Positions 26,246 to 32,694 of a stretch of 32,694 nucleotides of DNA are shown one piece after another. The notes below the pieces were generated by a model. The model was not told where the DNA came from, did no database searches, and worked only from the letters and a program-made list of their open reading frames with translations. Origin of the DNA: Candidatus Omnitrophota bacterium (GTDB taxonomy: Bacteria > Omnitrophota > Gorgyraeia > VGKN01); contig JAGVOB010000150.1 of NCBI GenBank assembly GCA_020052955.1, positions 1-32,694 of the forward strand, written 5' to 3'. A program made the translations under genes and the position numbers. How positions within the stretch are numbered: position 1 is the first letter of the stretch; each line of letters begins with the position of its first letter.

Positions 26246-27073
26246 ATGTTGTACAGAACTATAAAAGTAGGCGCAATATCCATAGGAAAGACCCACCCCT
26301 TTGTTTTAATCGCAGGTCCATGCGTTATTGAGAGCAAGAGCTCTTGCCTTAAGCATGCCGGGCTACTAAAAGAGCTTACGGATGAGCTAAATATTCCTTT
26401 TATATTTAAATCGAGTTTTGATAAGGCAAATAGGCTTTCTATAGATTCTTTTAGGGGGCCTGGCCTAAGAGAGGGTTTAAGGGTGCTGGGCCTGGTAAAG
26501 GAGCGCTTCGGCATTCCGATATTAAGCGATATCCACTGCGTAAGCCAGGTAAAATTTGCTAAAGAGATACTGGATATAATACAAGTGCCTGCGCTGCTCT
26601 CAAGACAGACAGACCTATTGGTCGCCGTAAGCCGCACAAAAAAGGTGATAAATATAAAGAAGGGGCAGTTTCTCGCCCCGTGGGATATAAAAAACCTGAT
26701 AAAGAAGATAGAGTCAACCGGTAACAAAAATATAATAATAACTGAGCGAGGCAGCTCTTTTGGCTATAACAATCTGGTTAGCGACCTCAGGGCGCTTCCT
26801 ATAATCAGGGATTTTGGTTATCCGGTCATATATGATGCTACGCATAGCGTGCAGATTCCGGGAGGCATGGGAAGTTCTTCCGGAGGCCAGCGTCAGTTTG
26901 TGGTGGGACTTTCAAGGGCGGCTATTTCAATGGGGTGCGACGGTATATTTTTGGAGGTTCATACAAATCCCGATAAGGCGTTGTGCGATGGGCCTAATAT
27001 GATAGACTTGAAGCATCTCCGCAGTCTTTTAATCCAGCTAAAAAAGATAGACTCCATAGTGAAAGGATATTGA
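26246..27073 (+). CDS. kdsA: 3-deoxy-8-phosphooctulonate synthase
   Basis: FVLIAGPCVIES, FKSSFDKANR, ILSDIH, TERGSSFGYNNLVSDLRALPI, YDATHSVQIPGG. ORF track starts at TTG 26243. Confidence 0.95.
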   Translation: MLYRTIKVGAISIGKTHPFVLIAGPCVIESKSSCLKHAGLLKELTDELNIPFIFKSSFDKANRLSIDSFRGPGLREGLRVLGLVKERFGIPILSDIHCVSQVKFAKEILDIIQVPALLSRQTDLLVAVSRTKKVINIKKGQFLAPWDIKNLIKKIESTGNKNIIITERGSSFGYNNLVSDLRALPIIRDFGYPVIYDATHSVQIPGGMGSSSGGQRQFVVGLSRAAISMGCDGIFLEVHTNPDKALCDGPNMIDLKHLRSLLIQLKKIDSIVKGY

Positions 27074-27128
27074 TTGATACATTAGACCCATCCTTTAAAG
27101 GATTAGGATGGTCTATCCTTGCTGGATT

Positions 27129-27167
27129 AGTATGAGCTACACGGAAACCTGTTATGGAAGGCTTTAT
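27129..27167 (+). repeat. Repeat copy 3 (right part only), providing SD of kdsD
   Basis: tagtatgagctacacggaaacctgttatggaaggcttta; GGAAGG precedes ATG at 27166. Confidence 0.85.
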
Positions 27168-28134
27168 GGATAATCTGGTTTTAAAGAAGGCGAAGGAAAT
27201 CTTAAGGATTGAGGCGAATTCAATAAAGGCGCTTATAGGCAGGGTAGGAAGGGAATTCGAACGGGCAGTTGGCCTTTTGTGTGATTGCAGAGGCAGGGTA
27301 ATTGTGACCGGAATGGGAAAACCGGGCATTGTCGCACAGAAGATATCAGCCACGCTCTCATCCACCGGAACGCCCAGCATGTGGCTTCATCCTGCCGAGG
27401 CAATACACGGCGATCTGGGAAAAGTTACAAAGGAAGATGTTGTTATAGCAATTTCAAACAGCGGAGAAACCGAAGAGATTACAAAGTTATTGCCTACCAT
27501 AAAGAAGATAGGCTCCAAGCTTATCTCGCTTACTGGCAATACCAAATCTACACTCGCAAAACTTAGCGATTGTGTTCTGGATGTCTCCGTAAAGGAAGAG
27601 GCCTGTCCGCTTGGGCTTGCCCCTTCGGCAAGCACTACCGCGACTCTTGCAATGGGAGATGCGCTGGCATTAGTGGTTGCATACAGAAAGGGGTTTAAGA
27701 TTGAGGATTTTGCATTCTTCCATCCCGGAGGTAGTCTCGGTAAAAGACTTTTGTTAAGGGTAAAAGATATAATGAGGACAGGAAAGAAAAACCCGGTTGT
27801 AAATACCGACACGTCTGTGAAGAAGGCGCTTTTTGTTATAACTGGTGCGCGCTCCGGCAGCGTCAGCGTGGTAGACGCAAAAGGGAAGCTTGTCGGCATA
27901 TTCACAGACGGTGACCTGCGCAGGCACATAGAGACAAATCCACGCCTACTGGAAGTGAAAATAAAATATGTTATGACAAAGAATCCTGTTACTGTAAAAA
28001 GGGATAGCCTTGCGGCAGAGGCATTCAGGGTTTTGAGAGAAAGAAGGATAGATGAGGTGCCTGTGGTGGACGACGCCAAAAGGCCGGTAGGGCTTCTGGA
28101 TGTACAGGATCTGTTAAAAGAGGGTTTAGTATAG
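27166..28134 (+). CDS. kdsD: D-arabinose-5-phosphate isomerase (KpsF/GutQ, SIS + CBS domains)
   Basis: GRVIVTGMGKPGIVAQKISATLSSTGTPSMWLHPAEAIHGDLG; CBS repeats VGIFTDGDLRRH, IDEVPVVDD. Start could also be 27154. Confidence 0.94.
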   Translation: MDNLVLKKAKEILRIEANSIKALIGRVGREFERAVGLLCDCRGRVIVTGMGKPGIVAQKISATLSSTGTPSMWLHPAEAIHGDLGKVTKEDVVIAISNSGETEEITKLLPTIKKIGSKLISLTGNTKSTLAKLSDCVLDVSVKEEACPLGLAPSASTTATLAMGDALALVVAYRKGFKIEDFAFFHPGGSLGKRLLLRVKDIMRTGKKNPVVNTDTSVKKALFVITGARSGSVSVVDAKGKLVGIFTDGDLRRHIETNPRLLEVKIKYVMTKNPVTVKRDSLAAEAFRVLRERRIDEVPVVDDAKRPVGLLDVQDLLKEGLV

Positions 28135-28140
28135 AGATAA

Positions 28141-28275
28141 TCAATATCAAATATCAAAATTCAAATAACAAAATAAATCCAAAATTCAAATGACAAATAA
28201 CAAAACAAAATTTTTGTCATTTAGATATTCTTGTTGTATGCTTATTTTGAATTTTGTGCTTTGATATTTGTCATT
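28141..28275. repeat. AT-rich inverted-repeat element
   Basis: aatatcaaatatcaaaattcaaat... vs ...attttgaattttgtgctttgatatttgtcatt. Confidence 0.75.
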
Positions 28276-28283
28276 ACTAATAT

Positions 28284-28847
28284 ATGGACGATATATTAAA
28301 AGAAAATAGAGATTTAATTGAGCTTTCAAAACTCTATGAAAGAGCTAAAAAGATAAAACTTCTAATGCTTGATGTCGATGGGGTTTTAACGGACGGGGCT
28401 ATCATATATGATAACTTCGGAGATGAGCTTAAGAACTTTAGCGTATATGATGGTTTTGGCTTGGTCCTCTTAAGCAGGGCAGGGATACCCGTCGTAATAG
28501 TGACCGCGAAGGCATCCAAGATCGTAAAAAGGCGCGCAAGGGATATGCGTGTAACAAAAATATATCAGAATGCGAACGATAAGTTAAAAGTTTATATTAA
28601 AGTTTTGAAAAAATTTAGATTGGCAGATGAAGAGGTATGTTTTATTGCGGATGAGCTTATAGACCTTCCTGTGATAAAAAGGGTAGGCCTTGCGGTAGGC
28701 GTCCCGAATGCCGTAGCTGAGATAAGGCAGAGCAGCCACTACATAACCAAAGCAGAAGGCGGAAAAGGTGCGGTAAGAGAGGTAATAGAACTTATATTGA
28801 AGAGCCAGGACAAATGGGATGAATTAACCAAGAGGTATCATAAATAG
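28284..28847 (+). CDS. kdsC: 3-deoxy-D-manno-octulosonate 8-phosphate phosphatase (HAD, KdsC)
   Basis: KLLMLDVDGVLTDGAIIYDNFGDELKNFSVYDGFGLVLLSRAGI; CFIADELIDLPVIKRVGLAVGVPNAV. Confidence 0.94.
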   Translation: MDDILKENRDLIELSKLYERAKKIKLLMLDVDGVLTDGAIIYDNFGDELKNFSVYDGFGLVLLSRAGIPVVIVTAKASKIVKRRARDMRVTKIYQNANDKLKVYIKVLKKFRLADEEVCFIADELIDLPVIKRVGLAVGVPNAVAEIRQSSHYITKAEGGKGAVREVIELILKSQDKWDELTKRYHK

Positions 28848-30539
28848 ATGAAGAAGGTATCCATAGATAAATATTTATTGGAGCTGGGCTTAATAACAGA
28901 ACCTCAACTGGTTAAGGCGCAGGAAGAATCTAAAAAGCAGAATGTGTCTCTCGAGAAAGCATTGATAGACCTCGGTTTTATTAAAGAAGAGGATTTCGCA
29001 AATTTTTTATCCGATAAGACAGGTATACCGTATATAGACTTAACCAATTATCTCATAGACCCCGCAGTCATAAGCCTTATCCCGGAAGAGCTGGCAAGAA
29101 AACACCTTATTATCCCCCTTTTCAGGATCAGGGATACATTGACGGTGGGTATGGTTAACCTCCAGGATGTGTTTGCGCTGGATGAGGTAAGAACAAAAAC
29201 CTCCTTGTTAATTGAGCCCGCTATAGTGACAGGGAAGGCACTTAAAAACGCTCAAGACCAATACTACAGCGTAAAGGGAACCTTTGATGAGGTAGCCGAG
29301 AATATAGGCAAGGGGAAAGTTGCCTCGCAGGATAAAGAAACAGATTTAGAACTTGAGAGGCTTGTGCGGATTACGGGGGAGGCGCCCGTCATAAAGCTGG
29401 TCAACCTTATGATGTTTGACGCCATAAGGGCAAGGGCATCCGATATACACATAGAGCCGGAAGAAAAAGATATGATGGTGCGTTTCAGGATAGACGGCGT
29501 ATTAAAAGTGGTAAAGTCGCCGCCTGAGCACCTGTACGCGCCGATAGTATCCCGCATAAAGGTTATGTCCGACCTTAATATATCCGAAAGAAGGGTTCCT
29601 CAGGACGGAAGATTCCAGATAAAGTTTGAGAACAGGCTTATAGATGTGAGGGTATCTACGGTACCCACCATAAACGGAGAGAATGTTGTTTTGAGGCTTC
29701 TTGACAGGCAGAGTCTTTTCCTTGGCTTGCCGGAGATCGGCTTTTCGGATAACATGCTGTCCGGATACAACGAGCTGATAAGAAGGCCCCACGGCATTAT
29801 TCTGGTGTGCGGCCCCACAGGAAGCGGAAAGACCACCACGCTTTACGCCTCTTTAAGCAGTATAAATTCACCAGAAAAAAATATAATTACGATAGAAGAC
29901 CCTGTTGAGTATAAGCTGCCTCTTATAAGACAGAGCCAGATAAATCCAAAGGCGGGTATAGATTTTGCAAACGGGCTGCGCTCAATTTTGAGACAGGACC
30001 CGGATATAATAATGGTCGGAGAGATACGTGACCTTCCTACCGCTGAGATTGCCATACAGGCCGCTTTGACAGGTCATTTAGTTTTCAGCACCCTCCATAC
30101 AAATGATGCCCCGAGCGCCATAACAAGGCTTATAGATATGGGAGTTGAGCCCTTCCTTATTTCGTCAAGCCTTATAGGTGTCATTTCGCAGAGGCTTATC
30201 AGGCTTATATGCCCGAAGTGCAATGAGGAGTATGTTGTCTCAGGTTCAACCTACAGCAAGCTCGGAATAAATGAAGATATAAAATTAGCAAGGGGAAAAG
30301 GATGTGGCAATTGCCTGGGCACAGGGTATAAGGGTAGAATCGGCATATTTGAGCTTATGATTCCGGATGAGAGAATAAGAAATCTCACCATAAACAAGGC
30401 GCCTTTAGAGGATTTAAGAAAGGCAGCTATTTCCTTTGGTATGACAACCCTCAGAGAGGATGGCATAGATAAAGCAAAGAAGCATTTGACTAGTATAGAA
30501 GAGATAATGAGGGTAACGGTAGCGGATGTAGATATATGA
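28848..30539 (+). CDS. Type II secretion/type IV pilus assembly ATPase GspE/PilB
   Basis: GPTGSGKTTTLYASL, IMVGEIRDLPTAEIAIQAALTGHLVFSTLHTNDAPSAITRL, CxxC..CxxC zinc motif, N-terminal MshEN-like region. Confidence 0.95.
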   Translation: MKKVSIDKYLLELGLITEPQLVKAQEESKKQNVSLEKALIDLGFIKEEDFANFLSDKTGIPYIDLTNYLIDPAVISLIPEELARKHLIIPLFRIRDTLTVGMVNLQDVFALDEVRTKTSLLIEPAIVTGKALKNAQDQYYSVKGTFDEVAENIGKGKVASQDKETDLELERLVRITGEAPVIKLVNLMMFDAIRARASDIHIEPEEKDMMVRFRIDGVLKVVKSPPEHLYAPIVSRIKVMSDLNISERRVPQDGRFQIKFENRLIDVRVSTVPTINGENVVLRLLDRQSLFLGLPEIGFSDNMLSGYNELIRRPHGIILVCGPTGSGKTTTLYASLSSINSPEKNIITIEDPVEYKLPLIRQSQINPKAGIDFANGLRSILRQDPDIIMVGEIRDLPTAEIAIQAALTGHLVFSTLHTNDAPSAITRLIDMGVEPFLISSSLIGVISQRLIRLICPKCNEEYVVSGSTYSKLGINEDIKLARGKGCGNCLGTGYKGRIGIFELMIPDERIRNLTINKAPLEDLRKAAISFGMTTLREDGIDKAKKHLTSIEEIMRVTVADVDI

Positions 30540-30589
30540 AAGTTTGATAAGCTAGCTATATTGTCTTGTCAAATAAATAAGGGTTTAAT

Positions 30590-30775
30590 GCAAAAATCAA
30601 AGTGCAAAAATCAAAATTACAAATCAAAATGCAAAAATTTAAAAACACTCGCGTTACGATGGATTTAAAATTTTGAACTTTACATTGTCATTTTGATATT
30701 TGATTTTTGATATTTGAATTTACAATGATAGTTCCATTTAATAGACAACTCACTATATTGTATGCAGACTTACAG
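30590..30775. repeat. AT-rich inverted-repeat element with right flank shared with window positions 33-115
   Basis: gtcattttgatatttgatttttgatatttgaattt..atgata.tt.catttaatagacaa..atgcagac; same string order at 43-115. Confidence 0.8.
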
Positions 30776-31973
30776 TTATAAGGCCAGGGATAAAAATGGG
30801 AAGTTGATTACTGGCACCATGGAGGCTGACTCCGAGAGAGAGCTTGTCAATAAGCTTAGAGAACAGGACTGCGTTGTAACTGTAATAAGCGAGGATATGA
30901 GGTTTAGCTTACAGGATTTCTCCGGGAGCTTTAAGAGGGTAAGACAGCGCGATATTATATTGTTTACCGCGCAGTTGGCAAGCCTTTCTAATTCCGGGAT
31001 GACGCTTTTAGCCAGCTTAAGGACGCTATCAGGCCATACTGACAACAAAAAACTCCGGGCTATTATAGAGGAGGTGTCAAAGAATATAGAAGGCGGCAGC
31101 AGTTTATCCGAGGCCCTCTCAAAGCACCCAAAGGCATTTAACGGTTTTTTTTGTTCTATGGTCAGGGCGGGCGAGGAGACGGGAAAGCTCGATACGGTTC
31201 TAAAGAGCCTCTCAAGCTTCCAGGAGTGCCAGCTAGAGCTGATAGAGAATGTTAAATCTTCTTTGATATACCCTATAATTTTGATTTTAGTTTCTACCGC
31301 CGTTATAATATTTATAGTCACATCTATTATACCGACATTTGTGAAGATGTTTAAAAGCGCGTCTATAAATCTACCCCTTATTACAACACTCCTTTATAAT
31401 CTCGGCAACTTTCTTATAAATTTCTGGCTTATCCTCTTGTTCGGCATTTCCTCAGCGGTGTTTTTGATAAGGTTTTACATAAGCACACCTAACGGTGCTT
31501 ACAATGCAGACAGCTTCGTATTGAATATGCCGTTTTTCGGAGGCCTATTTCGTAAACTCTCTGTATCAAGATTTGCCAGGACATTTTCTATGCTTGTATC
31601 GAGCGGCGTGCCCATACTCCAGTCGCTTATCATAGTAGAGAATGTCGTGGGGAATAAGGTTATAGCTAATGATATAAGGAAAGCAAGAGAGGCCGTTTCC
31701 GTGGGGTCAAGCATATACGGATCCCTTAAGGACAGCCCTCATTTTCCAAGGGATGCGGTTCAGATGATATCCGCAGGAGAGGAATCCGGGGAGCTGGAGT
31801 TTATGCTGAACAAGGTTGCGGATTTTTACGATATAGATATAACATATAACTTAAAGCGTTTGGTAAGCCTGCTTGAGCCGTTTTTTCTTTTAGTCCTGGG
31901 AGGGGTTGTTATCGTGATAATGGCATCGGTGCTCTTGCCTATATTCGACATGATAAAAATAATAAAGAGATAG
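30762..31973 (+). CDS. Type II secretion/pilus inner-membrane protein GspF/PilC
   Basis: MQTYSYKARDKNGKLITGTMEADSERELVNKLREQ; FCSMVRAGEETGKLDTVL; MISAGEESGELEFMLNKVADFYD. Confidence 0.95.
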   Translation: MQTYSYKARDKNGKLITGTMEADSERELVNKLREQDCVVTVISEDMRFSLQDFSGSFKRVRQRDIILFTAQLASLSNSGMTLLASLRTLSGHTDNKKLRAIIEEVSKNIEGGSSLSEALSKHPKAFNGFFCSMVRAGEETGKLDTVLKSLSSFQECQLELIENVKSSLIYPIILILVSTAVIIFIVTSIIPTFVKMFKSASINLPLITTLLYNLGNFLINFWLILLFGISSAVFLIRFYISTPNGAYNADSFVLNMPFFGGLFRKLSVSRFARTFSMLVSSGVPILQSLIIVENVVGNKVIANDIRKAREAVSVGSSIYGSLKDSPHFPRDAVQMISAGEESGELEFMLNKVADFYDIDITYNLKRLVSLLEPFFLLVLGGVVIVIMASVLLPIFDMIKIIKR

Positions 31974-32041
31974 GGATAAAAGGTTTTTTTAATTTGAAGA
32001 ACTTAACCAGTATTAACAAAGAAGTTAATGTGATAATAGAT

Positions 32042-32080
32042 CCCTCGTCCGCCACAAATTATGGCGGACTCGGGATTAAT
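32042..32080. repeat. REP-like hairpin
   Basis: ccctcgtccgcc-acaaattat-ggcggactcggga; its reverse complement resembles 25147-25173. Confidence 0.75.
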
Positions 32081-32103
32081 CATTAAAAGGAGGGCAAGTA
32101 GCT

Positions 32104-32559
32104 ATGCATAAGCAGCAAAAAACTTCAAAGGGTTTTACGTTAATTGAACTTTTAATAGTAATAGCGGTAATCTCCATCTTGATAGGTATCCTTCTGCCGC
32201 GTTTTAAAGGTATGCAGGATGAGGGAAACATAGCCAAGGCAAAAGGTGAGCTAAGGACCCTACAGACCGCCGTTGAGAGCTATTATATCCACAACACTAA
32301 TGCCTTTCCCGCAGCTCTTACCAATCTTACCAGCGCTACGCCAAATATCGTTAACGCTATTCCCGATGACCCGTTCGCCTCTGCAGGCACCACTTATGTA
32401 TATACAAGGGGCGGCACAAACAATAGGTACTATATTCTTTATTCCGTCGGGTCCGCGGGTAACGGAAGCGCCGCGATATCAGCCACTAATACGGTTACCG
32501 AGACAAACGGCTCAAGCTGTGTTTATGTGTCTAATATCGGCCAGGATGCACAGCCGTAA
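32104..32559 (+). CDS. GspG-like type II secretion pseudopilin
   Basis: GFTLIELLIVIAVISILIGILLPRFKGMQDEGNIAKAKGELRTLQTAVESYY. Confidence 0.93.
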   Translation: MHKQQKTSKGFTLIELLIVIAVISILIGILLPRFKGMQDEGNIAKAKGELRTLQTAVESYYIHNTNAFPAALTNLTSATPNIVNAIPDDPFASAGTTYVYTRGGTNNRYYILYSVGSAGNGSAAISATNTVTETNGSSCVYVSNIGQDAQP

Positions 32560-32694
32560 TTCGTTATCCGAAATCCGTATACCGTTTCCGAAAAAATGTA
32601 TTATTGTAAAGTTAAGTTTACAGAAATAGTAATCAGGCAACGGTTAGGGTAACGATACCCGTTTCGTAGTTAAGGTTAGGGTTACGTCTTTAAA

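Noticed and set aside
31974-32100. c-di-GMP or other riboswitch upstream of gspG
   Set aside because: No recognisable riboswitch core; the only structure is the REP-like hairpin at 32042-32080.
32640-32694. Two GGTTAGGG motifs (telomere-like)
   Set aside because: Only two copies within a short non-coding edge; insufficient for an array claim.

Overview
The window is a Gram-negative LPS/Kdo biosynthesis locus (two GT9 glycosyltransferases at the left; a GT4 glycosyltransferase, rfaE/hldE-type kinase, kdsB, kdsA, kdsD and kdsC at the right) running into type II secretion/type IV pilus-like genes (gspE/pilB, gspF/pilC, gspG). About 16 kb of accessory DNA (~2240-18540) splits the locus. This island carries successive toxin-antitoxin and defence cassettes: AbiEi/AbiEii, a DUF4143-type AAA ATPase, MntA/HepT, Fic, SNF2 helicase + type III-like Mod + Res, HigB/HigA, and an NTase with an unknown partner. 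It also holds decayed hsdM-like, radC-like and GIY-YIG fragments. The most notable signals are: (1) a ~40-65 bp copy of the 3' end of the glycosyltransferase gene, repeated three times and delimiting TA cassettes; (2) several palindromic repeat families that reach into gene ends (rfaE C-terminus, kdsD SD/start, higB N-terminus, pilC start); (3) a 109-bp GIY-YIG mini-element with perfect 17-bp inverted ends inside a radC relic; (4) the compact SNF2-Mod-Res operon behind a Fic gene; (5) an NTase/unknown-protein pair whose promoter has three helically phased repeats; (6) a ~225-bp multi-hairpin intergenic region upstream of a deoxyhypusine-synthase-like gene. The taxon is only a guess (Omnitrophota-like). 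No rRNA, tRNA, CRISPR array or intact transposase was recognised. All calls come from reading the sequence; no searches were run.
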